Shown: positions 16,782-25,899, counted from the first letter of the stretch. The stretch: 64,000 nt of DNA from Marinobacter sp. BW6 (GCF_008107725.1 NZ_VIRN01000064.1:310001-374000), one strand, 5' to 3'. A program made the numbers and translations. The notes: generated by a model from the letters alone, not told the origin.

Positions 16782-18656
16782 ATGGCGAATAGTCGTTATT
16801 TCAGAGAACTCGCATCATCAGCATTTTGGGTAACGGTATTACCTGTTCTGGCGGCATGCAGTGATAGTAGTGGACCGGTAGTTGATGTCAGCGACGAGAT
16901 CGAACCGGATTCTGGGTATGAGAACGTTCTGCCCTCATTGGTTACCCAGGTTGAGCACTGGAGCCCGACCGGCGTTTTCCTGGCGGCGGTCGATTGCGGT
17001 CAGTGCCATACAGCCAGCGCTCCGGGTGACACTCCAGCTGTGTTGCGGGCGCCTGATATCCAGATTTCGGCGAATCAGCCCTCTCCGCAGGGCGAGGACA
17101 TAAGTCCCTTCTCTGACTGGAAAAGCAGTGTCATGGCCAATTCGTTCACCGATCCCTATTTCCGGGCCAACATGGTCCATGAGTCAGAAACCTTCCCCCA
17201 TCTCGCCGGCTTTATTGAAGACACATGCCTGACCTGTCATAGCCCGATGGCCAGGACCCATGCTCATCAGACGGGGGCGGGACTTGAAGCTGGCTTTTAC
17301 CGGGCTGAACAGGCCGTGGATGATTCGCACGCACGCGAGGGCATCAGCTGCACAGTCTGCCACCAGATAACCGATTCCGTCATGGATGGGAATGCCTACC
17401 CCGACGGCGTTCATTCCGGGGATTATGAGATTCCTGCAGAGGGTGATCCGGGGGCCTTCACTATCCATGGGCCTTACCAGAATCCCCAGGGTCAGGCGAT
17501 GCAGAATCAGGTCGGTTTCAGACCGGCTTTTAGTCAGCATATGTCGGACTCCCGGCAATGCGCGACCTGCCATGAATTGTATACCCCGACCATCGACACG
17601 GAGACGGATCAGCCCAACGGCGAGGATTTCCCTGAACAGACGCCGTACACCGAATGGGCCAACAGTGATTTCGGGCCCAATGGCAGCAACACACGGTCCT
17701 GTCAGCAGTGCCATATGGCGCGGGAAGAGATCAGTGAGGACTTCCTGACCCGTCTGGCGGTAAGACCGAACGGGTCGGTAAACGCCAATTGGCCGGAGAG
17801 GCAGCCATACTCTCCGCATGTCATGCTTGGCGGTAATACCTGGTTGCTGGAAACATTGGAGCTGTTCAGAGAGGGGCTCGGCCGGGGCGATATCAATGAG
17901 GCAGGGGAATTCGCGGCGACGGCAGAGCTGACCCGGGAGTTCCTGAAAACAGCCGCGTCCATATCAATCAGCGGACAGACGTTTTCCAGCGGCGAGCTGG
18001 CCTTTGATCTGACCATCCAGAACAACAGCGGTCACAAATTGCCAACCAGCTTCCCTGCGCGCAGAATCTGGGTGGGGACGCGTATTGTTGATGCCAATGG
18101 CACGGTGGTATTTGCCAACGGAATCCCGGATGAAACCTACCGGTTGCCCATGGATGAGGTATTCGCCTCCGATGCCTGTCTGGCAGCGAAAAAGCCCTTC
18201 GGGTTTGATTCCTCGGCGTGTTACCTCCCACATGTCAGCGAAGTCACCTCCGAACAGGATGTGCCTGTTTATGAGGCCGTTCTGGGTTCTACTACCGGTG
18301 AGATCACCCATATCCTGCTTTATGCGGCGAACTACCTGAAGGATAACCGTATTCCTCCCAGGGGGTTCCACGTAGCGTCGGTGCCAGAAGATGTCCGTCC
18401 GGTCGGACTGAATGGGGACAGCGATTTCAACGCCGATAATGCGGGCCAGGACACCATTCGATATCGGATTCCGGTTAGCACAGCCGTGGCATTGCCCTTA
18501 CAGGTGGAAACGACTCTTTACTACCAGTCCATCCGGCCGACCTTTATCGATGGTTTGCACGGGGAGCACGAATGGGTTGATGAGTTCCAGACAATTGCCA
18601 GACTGAACCCACCGCCTGCCGAGGTGATGGCCGAGCTGAGCTTCCAGGTTGAGTAG
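16782..18656 (+). CDS. Five-heme c-type cytochrome lipoprotein
   Basis: A protein of about 624 residues, started at the ATG at 16782 because GGAGGG is five bases upstream. The N-terminus has a lipoprotein signal (WVTVLPVLAACSDS). Five CxxCH haem-attachment sites are present at Cys72, Cys149, Cys190, Cys260 and Cys307, all in the first half, in a layout like cytochrome c554-type multihaem proteins. The second half has no haem motifs and looks like a beta-rich domain (FDLTIQNNSGHKLPTSFP). It is probably an envelope electron carrier or reductase; its acceptor and donor cannot be read from the sequence. No cytochrome maturation, quinol oxidase or porin genes adjoin it, which makes it an orphan multihaem protein. 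Confidence 0.85.
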   Translation: MANSRYFRELASSAFWVTVLPVLAACSDSSGPVVDVSDEIEPDSGYENVLPSLVTQVEHWSPTGVFLAAVDCGQCHTASAPGDTPAVLRAPDIQISANQPSPQGEDISPFSDWKSSVMANSFTDPYFRANMVHESETFPHLAGFIEDTCLTCHSPMARTHAHQTGAGLEAGFYRAEQAVDDSHAREGISCTVCHQITDSVMDGNAYPDGVHSGDYEIPAEGDPGAFTIHGPYQNPQGQAMQNQVGFRPAFSQHMSDSRQCATCHELYTPTIDTETDQPNGEDFPEQTPYTEWANSDFGPNGSNTRSCQQCHMAREEISEDFLTRLAVRPNGSVNANWPERQPYSPHVMLGGNTWLLETLELFREGLGRGDINEAGEFAATAELTREFLKTAASISISGQTFSSGELAFDLTIQNNSGHKLPTSFPARRIWVGTRIVDANGTVVFANGIPDETYRLPMDEVFASDACLAAKKPFGFDSSACYLPHVSEVTSEQDVPVYEAVLGSTTGEITHILLYAANYLKDNRIPPRGFHVASVPEDVRPVGLNGDSDFNADNAGQDTIRYRIPVSTAVALPLQVETTLYYQSIRPTFIDGLHGEHEWVDEFQTIARLNPPPAEVMAELSFQVE

Positions 18657-18707
18657 GCTCTGATAACTGGCTCAGGGAAGAGCGGTTTAGTGATGGGGGA
18701 ATGGACA

Positions 18708-18735
18708 CAAAAAGGCGGGGCCGGAGAAGCCCCGC
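18708..18735 (-). terminator. Intrinsic terminator of ompW-like gene
   Basis: On the minus strand a 7-base-pair GC stem (GCGGGGC with GCCCCGC, positions 18715-18735) is followed by five T residues, about 60 bases beyond the ompW-like stop codon. Confidence 0.82.
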
Positions 18736-18794
18736 ATAGGAACACGCACCTTCCGCCAGCCAACAGACCGTGGCGACTGGCGGAGGCACGGGGA

Positions 18795-19541
18795 TCAGAA
18801 CTTGTAGGAAACGCCTACCATGTAGACCCAGGGGTCGATATCCACGTCGATAGTGCTGGTATCGGCTACCGCATTGCCCGCGTAGGCGTTGATGGTGGCC
18901 TCGGTGTCGATGTCGATCCACCAGACTGCGGCGTTAATACCCACGTTTTCGGTGATCATGTAGTCAAGACCAATTTCGGCTGCCAGACCGAAGCTGTCAT
19001 CCAGCTTAATGTCGGTGCCGGTGATGGTGCCGGCCGGGGTTCCTAGGTTGGCTTGCGCAACCCCGTCATAGACTCCCGTAAGAGTGCTGGTGGTCTTCTC
19101 TTCAAAGAAGTTGGTGTAGTTTACGCCCGCACCGACGTATGGCTGGAATTTGCTACCGCTTGGCATCGGGAAGTATTGCAGCGTGATGGTTGGCGGTAAG
19201 TGTTTGGTTTCTGCCAGTTTGCCAGTACCACCCAGGACTGCACCGTCACCCTCAATGTCATGTTTGAACGGGGTTGCGGCCAACACGCCGATAGCGAGCT
19301 GGTCGGTCAGCATGTAGCTGGCGGTCAGGCCCAGCTGGCTGTTGGAATCGACGCTGACGTTAGCGCCATTAATTTCGCCCACCGCCTCGGACTTTAGATT
19401 GCCGCTGGAGGAGTCCGGATCAACCGTTGCCACACCAACGCGGCCGATAAAATCACCAGCTTCGTACGCCTGAACAGCCGGAGCCGCAGCCATAACCGCT
19501 GCAGCCAGAACACCAAGTTTGAATGTACGGGACATATCCAT
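18795..19541 (-). CDS. ompW: OmpW-family outer-membrane protein
   Basis: A 248-residue, eight-stranded beta-barrel protein. It has a signal peptide (MDMSRTFKLGVLAAAVMAAAPAVQA, cleavage before YEAGD) and the OmpW opening that follows it, AGDFIGRVGVATVDPDSS. It also has the PPTITLQYFP and QPYVGAGVNYTNFF strands and ends in a C-terminal aromatic residue (VSYKF) recognised by the barrel-assembly machinery. OmpW proteins form narrow hydrophobic channels linked to uptake of hydrophobic compounds and to respiratory or osmotic shifts. The start has AAGGAG six bases upstream. An FNR/Anr-like box lies in the upstream region and a clear terminator follows. Confidence 0.93.
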   Translation of the reverse strand: MDMSRTFKLGVLAAAVMAAAPAVQAYEAGDFIGRVGVATVDPDSSSGNLKSEAVGEINGANVSVDSNSQLGLTASYMLTDQLAIGVLAATPFKHDIEGDGAVLGGTGKLAETKHLPPTITLQYFPMPSGSKFQPYVGAGVNYTNFFEEKTTSTLTGVYDGVAQANLGTPAGTITGTDIKLDDSFGLAAEIGLDYMITENVGINAAVWWIDIDTEATINAYAGNAVADTSTIDVDIDPWVYMVGVSYKF

Positions 19542-19596
19542 CTCCTTAACCTGAATCGTTGATGACTGCAGATTAATGACATCGGGAGATGGAAAC

Positions 19597-19610
19597 TTGA
19601 TTTAGCGCAA
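19597..19610 (-). promoter_or_regulatory. FNR/Anr-like box upstream of ompW
   Basis: TTGAT-TTAG-CGCAA matches the FNR/Anr consensus (TTGAT-N4-ATCAA) at eight of ten positions, with one half-site perfect. It is 56 bases from the ompW start. FNR control of ompW is known in enterobacteria; its relevance here is inference. Confidence 0.35.
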
Positions 19611-19702
19611 GAATGCCCGGGCAGGTGAGCGGGTTTGATCAGCGGATTGATTCAACTCAAAAAAACGGACGGTGGTGCGGTGACTGCGGTTATTGCGGAT
19701 GG

Positions 19703-20173
19703 TCAGGCCGAGTTCTTTTTTCTCGCAGGCAGGCTCTCGTCTGGCACAAACACGTCCCGAATGGACAAAGCTCGGCCGTCTGCGTCCTGGACTTCCACCG
19801 TGTGTATCGGGCGACCGGTGGCGCGGTCACGCAGGTCCAGCGGGGCCTCGTCCGGGGCGGGATTCCATTTGTCTCCCCACTGACGAAGGGCGATAACCAC
19901 CGGGAAAAGGTCCCGGCCTTTCTCGGTCAGGCGGTATTCGAAGCGAGACCCATGCTCGCCAACATCGACCTTGCGCAGCACTTCATTATCCACCAGCCGC
20001 GCCAGGCGATCGCAGAGGATATTCTTGGCGATACCCAGTTCCTGCTGGAAATCCACGAACCGGCGGGTGCCATACATTGCGTGCAGCACAATCAGGAGGG
20101 ACCACCAATCACCCACTTCATTGAGGGCGCGGGCGACGGAACAGCTGGAGTCATCAAAACGTTTTCTGGCCAT
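19703..20173 (-). CDS. HxlR-family transcriptional regulator
   Basis: A 156-residue winged-helix regulator. The family signature opens the protein: CSVARALNEVGDWWSLLIVLHAMYGTRRFVDF, followed by the recognition region IAKNILCDRLARLVDNEVL and the wing EYRLTEKGRDL. The single cysteine near the N-terminus (Cys11) is a conserved feature in redox- or electrophile-sensing members such as HypR and QorR. It is divergent from an Old Yellow Enzyme gene across 90 bases that contain three spaced GGTTGC elements, so it most likely controls that gene and itself in response to reactive electrophiles. The C-terminal 45 residues exceed the usual length. Confidence 0.9.
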   Translation of the reverse strand: MARKRFDDSSCSVARALNEVGDWWSLLIVLHAMYGTRRFVDFQQELGIAKNILCDRLARLVDNEVLRKVDVGEHGSRFEYRLTEKGRDLFPVVIALRQWGDKWNPAPDEAPLDLRDRATGRPIHTVEVQDADGRALSIRDVFVPDESLPARKKNSA

Positions 20174-20188
20174 AACGGGAGTGTACCG

Positions 20189-20256
20189 AATAGGGTTGCA
20201 TTTTAAAACCAGATTTAATAGGGTTGCTTAACGAAACCAAATTAGTGAGGTTGCAT
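20189..20256. promoter_or_regulatory. Repeated operator between hxlR and the OYE gene
   Basis: AATAGGGTTGC occurs at 20189-20199 and again at 20217-20227, exactly 28 bases apart, and GGTTGCAT recurs at 20249-20256, 27 bases further. The first two copies are each followed by AACC (20207-20210, 20235-20238), giving GGTT-N9-AACC dyads. Repeats spaced by near-integral helical turns between divergent genes are what a dimeric winged-helix regulator would bind. The likely binder is the HxlR protein. Confidence 0.6.
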
Positions 20257-20262
20257 ACTACC

Positions 20263-21375
20263 ATGAGCATGAATCTTGGCCCGCTTTTCGAACCGTTTGA
20301 ACTCCACAACCTCAAACTGCGAAACCGTGTGGCTATGGCGCCCATGACCCGTAACTTTTCGCCGGATGGTGTCCCGGGAGAGAACGTGGTGTCCTATTAC
20401 CGCCGCCGGGCCGAAGCGGGCATTGGCCTGATCATTACTGAGGGAACGACCGTCAACCACCAGGCCGCCAATGGCTATCCGAATGTTCCGGCATTTCACG
20501 GCACCGACGCTCTTGAGGGCTGGAAACATGTGGTCGACGCAGTCCATGAGGCCGGAGGCGCGATTTTCCCGCAGCTTTGGCACGTGGGCGCCGTAAGGAA
20601 GGAGGGCACTCCTCCGGATCCGTCGGTCCCCGGATACAGTCCTTCCGGCTTGTTCGCACCCGGAAAGCCTAACGGCAAGGCCATGAGCAAAGAAGACATC
20701 GAGGACGTCGTCACCGCGTTTGCCGATGCGGCTCAGGATGCCAAAGCCCTCGGTTTTGACGGTGTCGAGATCCATGGCGCTCATGGTTACCTGCTGGACC
20801 AGTTCCTGTGGGAAGGCACCAACCAGCGCGACGATGAGTACGGCGGCAGCCTGGAAAACCGTCTGCGTTTTGTAGTCGAAATCGTTGAAGCGGTGCGTCA
20901 TCAGGTAGGCCCGGACTTCCCGATTATGCTGAGATTCTCCCAGTGGAAGCAGCAGGATTACGAAGCCAAACTGGTGAATAGCCCCGAGGAACTCGAGCGG
21001 CTCCTGAAACCTCTGGTGGAAGCCGGTGTGGACATTTTCCACGCCTCCACTCGCCGTTTCTGGGAGCCGGAGTTTGAGGGCTCTGATCTGAATCTGGCAG
21101 GTTGGACACAGAAACTTTCCGGTAAGCCGACCATGTCCGTGGGCAGCGTCGGACTGACGGAAGATTTCATCAGCGGGACCTTCGCCAGCAAACAGGAAGC
21201 GGTTGAGAAAGCCGGTATCGATGAACTTGTGGAGCGGATGAATAACCACGAGTTCGAGCTGATCGCCGTTGGCCGGGCACTTCTGCAGGATCCCGAGTGG
21301 CTGATCAAGGTGAAAGAAGGTCGCCTGAACGAGGTGGAGTCCTTCGCCAAGAAGTCCCTCGCCAAACTGTATTGA
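20263..21375 (+). CDS. Old Yellow Enzyme-type NADH:flavin oxidoreductase
   Basis: About 370 residues from the ATG at 20263; the frame opens at 20224 but the family begins with LGPLFEPFELHNLKLRNRVAMAPMTR. It is an FMN-dependent alpha/beta-barrel enzyme that reduces activated C=C bonds of unsaturated aldehydes, ketones or nitro compounds using NAD(P)H. Conserved features are GVEIHGAHGYLLDQFLW and the DEYGGSLENRLRFVVEIVEAVR phosphate-contacting segment. It is divergent from an HxlR regulator with a repeated operator between them. A clean terminator follows, so it is a single-gene unit. Confidence 0.93.
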   Translation: MSMNLGPLFEPFELHNLKLRNRVAMAPMTRNFSPDGVPGENVVSYYRRRAEAGIGLIITEGTTVNHQAANGYPNVPAFHGTDALEGWKHVVDAVHEAGGAIFPQLWHVGAVRKEGTPPDPSVPGYSPSGLFAPGKPNGKAMSKEDIEDVVTAFADAAQDAKALGFDGVEIHGAHGYLLDQFLWEGTNQRDDEYGGSLENRLRFVVEIVEAVRHQVGPDFPIMLRFSQWKQQDYEAKLVNSPEELERLLKPLVEAGVDIFHASTRRFWEPEFEGSDLNLAGWTQKLSGKPTMSVGSVGLTEDFISGTFASKQEAVEKAGIDELVERMNNHEFELIAVGRALLQDPEWLIKVKEGRLNEVESFAKKSLAKLY

Positions 21376-21406
21376 CCAATACGCTTTGATCGGACGATCG
21401 ACACTT

Positions 21407-21437
21407 GCCGCAGTGCCTTCTGGCCTGCGGCTTTTTT
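21407..21437 (+). terminator. Intrinsic terminator of the OYE gene
   Basis: A 7-base stem, GCCGCAG (21407-21413) with CTGCGGC (21425-21431), and an 11-base loop are followed by six T residues, 31 bases after the stop codon. Confidence 0.88.
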
Positions 21438-21525
21438 GTTTCCGGTCAACCTGTCGTCTTCGTAATCGCGTCTGAACTGAGACACGTTATGATGGGTGAA
21501 ATTCATCCGAATGTGAGGCATTAGT

Positions 21526-21837
21526 ATGTCGATGATTGGTTCGATTAGAGCTCTGTCCGTGGCACTTATGATGGCAGTCATAGTGGGCTGTGCGACCGTC
21601 GGGAAAGATTTTGCCACCCACAACGTGGACCAGATCCAGATGGGTGAAACCACCCGGGCCGATATCCAGGAGATGTTCGGCGAGCCGTGGCGCACCGGAA
21701 TCGAGGACGGCAAACGCACCTGGACCTATGGCAAGTACAAGTGGTCTGCCTTCGGTGATGCGGAAACCACCGACCTGGTGGTGCGTTTCAACCAGGACGG
21801 AACCGTGTCGTCCTACGTGTACAACACCACCGAATAA
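21526..21837 (+). CDS. BamE/SmpA-like small lipoprotein
   Basis: A 103-residue outer-membrane or periplasmic lipoprotein. The signal peptide ends in the lipobox VGC (AVIVGCATVG). The mature part has the SmpA/OmlA pattern VDQIQMGETTRADIQEMFGEPWRTG followed by a short beta sheet (TWTYGKYKWSAF). It is related to but not the same as BamE of the barrel-assembly complex; paralogues of this type are common and mostly uncharacterised. It is convergent with pntB. Confidence 0.82.
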   Translation: MSMIGSIRALSVALMMAVIVGCATVGKDFATHNVDQIQMGETTRADIQEMFGEPWRTGIEDGKRTWTYGKYKWSAFGDAETTDLVVRFNQDGTVSSYVYNTTE

Positions 21838-21855
21838 CTTCGCAAGTAAACAGGC

Positions 21856-21877
21856 GCGGGGCGGCCTTCAGCCCCGC
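21856..21877 (-). terminator. Hairpin overlapping the pntB stop codon
   Basis: GCGGGGC (21856-21862) and GCCCCGC (21871-21877) form a 7-base-pair stem with an 8-base loop that includes the pntB stop codon at 21868-21870. The T tract beyond it on the minus strand is weak (TGTTTAC), so this is a possible rather than certain terminator between convergent genes. Confidence 0.45.
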
Positions 21878-23259
21878 AAACCTCCTACCAGCTTATCGAT
21901 GCTGTCCTTGGCATCGCCGAACAGCATGCGGGCGTTGTCCTTGAAGAACAGCGGGTTCTCCACGCCGGAATAACCGGTGGCCATGCCCCGCTTGAGGATA
22001 ACCACCTGGTGGGCCTTCCAGACCTCCAGTACCGGCATGCCGGCAATCGGGCTGCCCGGGTCTTCAGCGGCGGCCGGGTTCACTGTGTCGTTGGCACCTA
22101 TTACCAGCACCACGTCGGTGTCCGGGAAATCATCATTGATCTCGTCCATTTCCAGAACGATGTCATAGGGCACGTGGGCCTCGGCCAATAATACGTTCAT
22201 ATGCCCCGGCAGGCGGCCGGCCACCGGATGGATGCCAAAACGCACGTTCACACCCCGGTCCCGGAGGATCTTGGTCATTTCGCTGACGCCGTTCTGCGCC
22301 TGGGCGACCGCCATGCCATAACCGGGCACGATGATGACTGACTGCGCGTTGCGCAGCTCTTCACAGACATCATCAACACTGGATTCGTGCACCGTCTGGT
22401 CGGCATCCGCGACCGCCGAGCTGCTGCTGGTCTGGCCGAAGCCACCCAGGATGACACTGATGAATGACCGGTTCATGGCCTTGCACATGATGTAGCTGAG
22501 AATGGCACCGCTGCTGCCCACCAGGGCACCAACGACAATCAACAGATCATTGCCCAGCATGAAACCGATGGAAGCGGCTGCCCACCCGGAGTAACTGTTC
22601 AGCATGGACACCACCACCGGCATGTCGGCGCCGCCGATGGCCATGATCAGATGAACACCGAGCACCGAGGCAATGGCGGTCATCAGTGCCAGCGCCACGA
22701 TGCCGAGGGCCATGCTGTCGGTGCCCAGGAACCAGGCCCCGAGGAATACGCAGACAATGATTGCCACCAGATTCATCAGGTGCCGGCCGGGCAGGGTAAG
22801 GGCTTTGCTGTCGATCCGGCCGTCGAGCTTGCCGCAGGCCACCAGCGAACCTGTGAAGGTGACCGCGCCAATGAAGATACCTACGAAGACTTCCACAAGC
22901 TTGATGGTGTGCTCGGCTCCGGAGGTCTCAATCAGCGGCTCGATGTAGCCTGAAAAGCCGACAAACACGGCTGCCGCGCCGACAAAGCTGTGGAGTAGGG
23001 CCACCAGTTGTGGCATCTGGGTCATTTCCACCTTGTTGGCGATGGCAATGCCAATGCCGGCACCCAGCAACACGGCAATCACGATCGAGACGATGCCTCC
23101 GTCAACGCTGGCCAGGGTGGCTCCCACGGCGATGATAATGCCGGCAACGCCATAGAGATTACCGCGCCTTGCCGATTCCTGGTGGCTGAGGCCACCGAGG
23201 CTGAGAATAAACAAGATACTTGCGACCACGTAGGCCACGCTCACCAGTCCTGTGCTCAT
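21868..23259 (-). CDS. pntB: NAD(P) transhydrogenase subunit beta
   Basis: A 463-residue inner-membrane subunit of the proton-translocating transhydrogenase. It has about eight or nine membrane segments in the first 270 residues, then the NADP(H)-binding domain III starting near the [13 protein letters not shown] linker, with the nucleotide loop [12 protein letters not shown] and the late [22 protein letters not shown] motif. With PntA it moves hydride from NADH to NADP+ using the proton gradient, supplying NADPH for biosynthesis and oxidative defence. Its start lies 12 bases after the pntA stop, so the two are one operon. Confidence 0.96.
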   Translation of the reverse strand: MSTGLVSVAYVVASILFILSLGGLSHQESARRGNLYGVAGIIIAVGATLASVDGGIVSIVIAVLLGAGIGIAIANKVEMTQMPQLVALLHSFVGAAAVFVGFSGYIEPLIETSGAEHTIKLVEVFVGIFIGAVTFTGSLVACGKLDGRIDSKALTLPGRHLMNLVAIIVCVFLGAWFLGTDSMALGIVALALMTAIASVLGVHLIMAIGGADMPVVVSMLNSYSGWAAASIGFMLGNDLLIVVGALVGSSGAILSYIMCKAMNRSFISVILGGFGQTSSSSAVADADQTVHESSVDDVCEELRNAQSVIIVPGYGMAVAQAQNGVSEMTKILRDRGVNVRFGIHPVAGRLPGHMNVLLAEAHVPYDIVLEMDEINDDFPDTDVVLVIGANDTVNPAAAEDPGSPIAGMPVLEVWKAHQVVILKRGMATGYSGVENPLFFKDNARMLFGDAKDSIDKLVGGLRG

Positions 23260-23271
23260 ATCGGGCGTCTC

Positions 23272-24849
23272 CTACTTGCGGAACATTTTGAGCATGCGAT
23301 GGGTGACCCGAAAGCCGCCCCCCACGTTAATGCTGGCTATCAGCACCGCGACAAACGCCATGATGCCGACGGCAATGTTTTCCGCCTGGGCCAGATGCAG
23401 AATGGCGCCGATCACGATGATGCCGCTGATGGCGTTGGTGACGCTCATCAGGGGGGTGTGCAGGGAAGGCGTTACGTTCCAGATAACCTGCCAACCGATA
23501 AAGCAGGCCAGCACGAACACGGTAAAGTTTTGCAAGAAGCTTTCTGGCGCGTGCGCGCCAACGCCATAGAGTGCCAGGGCGGTCACGACCAGAAGAACAC
23601 CTTTGCCAATAAGGCTGCGGCGATCGGCGTTTTTCTTTGCTGCTGCCTTGTCAGCGGCCGACGGTTCCTCGGTGCCCGGTGCGGGCTTGGGACTGACCGG
23701 GGATTCCGGTTTTGGTGGTGGCCAGGTGATGTCTTCTTTGTGCACCACCGTGAGGCCACGGATGACGTCGTCTTCCATGTTGACCACTGGGGCCCCGTCC
23801 TTTTCGGGTGTCAGCTCGGTGAGCAGGTGCACCAGGTTGGTGGCGTAGAGCTCACTGGCGACCTTGGCCATGCGGCTGGGCAGGTCGGTGTAGCCGATCA
23901 GCGTTACGCCATGATGATGCGCCACCTTGCCGGGTTCGGTGAGTTCGCAGTTACCGCCCCGCTCGGAAGCCAGATCGACAATCACGCTACCGGGCTTCAT
24001 GGATTTCACCATGTCAGCGGTGATCAGTTTCGGCGCCGGTTTACCGGGAATCAGGGCGGTAGTGATGATGATATCCACTTCTTCCGCCTGCTCCGCAAAC
24101 AGCGCCATCTCCGCCTTGATGAACTCGTCGCTCATCTGCTTGGCGTAACCACCGCTGCCGCTGCCATCCTCGTCATCGAAGTCCAGAACCAGGAACTCCG
24201 CTCCCATGCTCTCGACCTGTTCCTTTACCTCCAGACGGGTATCGAAAGCCCGAACGATAGCGCCCATGCTGTTGGCGGCGCCAATGGCCGCCAGGCCCGC
24301 TACCCCGGCACCGATCACCATAATTTTCGCGGGTGGGACTTTGCCTGCAGCCGTTACCTGGCCGGTAAAGAAGCGCCCGAAGTGGTTCGCCGCCTCGATC
24401 ACCGCTCGATAGCCGGCAATGTTGGCCATGGCGCTGAGGGCGTCCATCTTCTGGGCGCGGCTGATGCGGGGCAGACTGTCGATGGCAAAAGACGTGATCT
24501 TTCTGGCGGCCAGTTTCTCCAGAAGTTCGGGGTTCTGGGCCGGCCAGATGTAGCTGACCAGAAACGCCCCTTCTTTCATCAGATCCGCTTCGTGCTTGCC
24601 CAGCGCCGGATTCTCCATGGGGGCGCGGACTTTCAGGATAAAGTCGGCTTCTTTCCACAGCGAGCTGGTATCGGCTGCGATGGCTGCGCCCACTTTTTCA
24701 TAGGCGGCATCGGAATAGTTAGCGGCTTCGCCGGCGCCGCCTTCGACGATGACGTCGTAACCGAGCCCGATCAGTTTGTGAACAGAGGGGGGCGTTGCGG
24801 CGACCCGCCGCTCATCCTCGAAGATTTCCTTAGGGATACCGATTTTCAT
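23272..24849 (-). CDS. pntA: NAD(P) transhydrogenase subunit alpha
   Basis: About 525 residues from the ATG at 24849 ([20 protein letters not shown]), with GGAGG 11 bases upstream; the in-frame extension to 24879 is not needed. The NAD(H)-binding domain I contains the Rossmann motif [18 protein letters not shown] and the [14 protein letters not shown] segment. After a proline-rich linker (about 390-420), the C-terminus has four membrane segments. All of domain I and the membrane part are in one polypeptide, as in E. coli, rather than split into PntAA and PntAB as in many alphaproteobacteria and pseudomonads. It is the first gene of the pntAB operon. Confidence 0.96.
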   Translation of the reverse strand: MKIGIPKEIFEDERRVAATPPSVHKLIGLGYDVIVEGGAGEAANYSDAAYEKVGAAIAADTSSLWKEADFILKVRAPMENPALGKHEADLMKEGAFLVSYIWPAQNPELLEKLAARKITSFAIDSLPRISRAQKMDALSAMANIAGYRAVIEAANHFGRFFTGQVTAAGKVPPAKIMVIGAGVAGLAAIGAANSMGAIVRAFDTRLEVKEQVESMGAEFLVLDFDDEDGSGSGGYAKQMSDEFIKAEMALFAEQAEEVDIIITTALIPGKPAPKLITADMVKSMKPGSVIVDLASERGGNCELTEPGKVAHHHGVTLIGYTDLPSRMAKVASELYATNLVHLLTELTPEKDGAPVVNMEDDVIRGLTVVHKEDITWPPPKPESPVSPKPAPGTEEPSAADKAAAKKNADRRSLIGKGVLLVVTALALYGVGAHAPESFLQNFTVFVLACFIGWQVIWNVTPSLHTPLMSVTNAISGIIVIGAILHLAQAENIAVGIMAFVAVLIASINVGGGFRVTHRMLKMFRK

Positions 24850-24953
24850 TATTGGAGTGCCTCCGGATTTCCCGATCAATCACTTGTTCTGGTTATCTAC
24901 ATACTAGTGCAGGTTGCCAGATCTGCCCGGAAAGCGGAGTAATCCGATGTATT

Positions 24954-25586
24954 TCAGCTATGTCTCAGGGCGAGGCGTTCGACTTCCGTCTGGGACAGGT
25001 GATCGAGCATCGCACCCCGGAATTGCCGGTTGATGAAGTGTTCGGTTTCGGTCTGGATGGTTTGGCGCTGGGCGGGCTTCTCGATGTAATCCATGGCCCG
25101 GAACAGGATGTAGCGGATGGTCATTCGGGAGATTTCATGAATGGTCTCCGGCGGCACGGCGCTTACCAGTTGTCGCTCGATAATATCTTCGGCCATTTCC
25201 CGGGCGCTGGCATCAAGCTGTGATTCCAGGGCCCGGCGCAGTATTGGGGAGGGGCCGTGGAGTTCCCGCACGGCCACCGTAGTTGCCGCCGGATTGGCCA
25301 GGAAATAGTGATACACAAACGCCACCGTATCCCGCGATGCCTGTTCGGAAGAGTCCGCCATCTGCCGCAGATCCCGGACCCCGGCTTTCATCTCCTCGGC
25401 AATGTAACCCAGTACCTGCAGGCCGAATTCATCCAGGCTCTTGAAGTGTCGGTAAAACGTATTCGGGTTCAGCCCCGCTTCCCGGGCAAGCTCCCGCAGT
25501 CCCAGCGATGTCAGGCTCCGGGTTTCGGTAATCAGCCGAAGCGCCGCCTGGATGAGTTTCAGCTTTCCGCCGGTTAATCCGTTCAT
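24954..25586 (-). CDS. TetR-family regulator, FabR/DesT-like
   Basis: About 210 residues from the ATG at 25586. The frame continues upstream to 25790, but that stretch is translated repeat DNA and not protein. The helix-turn-helix region (SLTSLGLRELAREAGLNPNTFYRHFKSLDEFGLQVL) is very like FabR of E. coli and DesT of Pseudomonas, which sense acyl-CoA saturation and control unsaturated fatty acid synthesis. The segment RELHGPSPILRRALESQLDA also matches that branch. No desaturase gene is adjacent; it is divergent from a monooxygenase gene, so it may control that gene or act elsewhere. One hairpin repeat and three GTATAC sites lie between the two. Confidence 0.85.
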   Translation of the reverse strand: MNGLTGGKLKLIQAALRLITETRSLTSLGLRELAREAGLNPNTFYRHFKSLDEFGLQVLGYIAEEMKAGVRDLRQMADSSEQASRDTVAFVYHYFLANPAATTVAVRELHGPSPILRRALESQLDASAREMAEDIIERQLVSAVPPETIHEISRMTIRYILFRAMDYIEKPAQRQTIQTETEHFINRQFRGAMLDHLSQTEVERLALRHS

Positions 25587-25689
25587 CTTTTCCTCTGGTT
25601 GGGTGCAAGAGCGGCTGTCGGATATTGGAATAGGCCTGCCAGATTTCAAAAGAATCTCTGAGGGTGGGCCACTGTGAGTCTGACGGTCG

Positions 25690-25793
25690 TTTGTGGGAAG
25701 GGCTTCCAAAACTGTCTCTCGCCATGGATGGCGAGAGCCAAGCGCCACAGGGATGTGCCGCAAGGAGCGCGTTTTGGAAGCCCTTCCCACAAA
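25690..25793. repeat. Dispersed hairpin repeat, copy A
   Basis: The outer arms 25690-25712 and 25771-25793 are perfect 23-base complements. Inside is a second hairpin with the core GCCATGGATGGC (arms 716-725 and 728-737 of 25 kb). The segment between inner hairpin and right arm contains AAGCGCCACAGGGATGTGCC, shared with copies C and E (E in reverse orientation). It sits in a divergent promoter region. Confidence 0.9.
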
Positions 25794-25869
25794 TGACCAG
25801 CCCCCCCCCAGCCAGAGCCCGCCGCAGAGGCCAACGATCAGTCACCTCAGGCCAATCACCGAGCCAGGA

Positions 25870-25899
25870 GTATACGGTTGTATACCAATCTGTGTATAC
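25870..25899. promoter_or_regulatory. Triple GTATAC cluster before the monooxygenase gene
   Basis: The self-complementary hexamer GTATAC occurs at 25870-25875, 25880-25885 and 25894-25899. It lies 75-100 bases before the monooxygenase start and well away from the TetR start. The spacing suggests a regulator operator; the TetR protein next door is the obvious candidate, but other FabR/DesT operators do not look like this. Confidence 0.4.

Noticed and set aside
23008..24942. 644-codon open frame on the plus strand across pntAB
   Set aside because: It is antisense to pntA and pntB, which are strongly supported. Its composition (rich in His, Gly, Asp) is what the opposite strand of GC-rich codons yields, and it has no recognisable domain.
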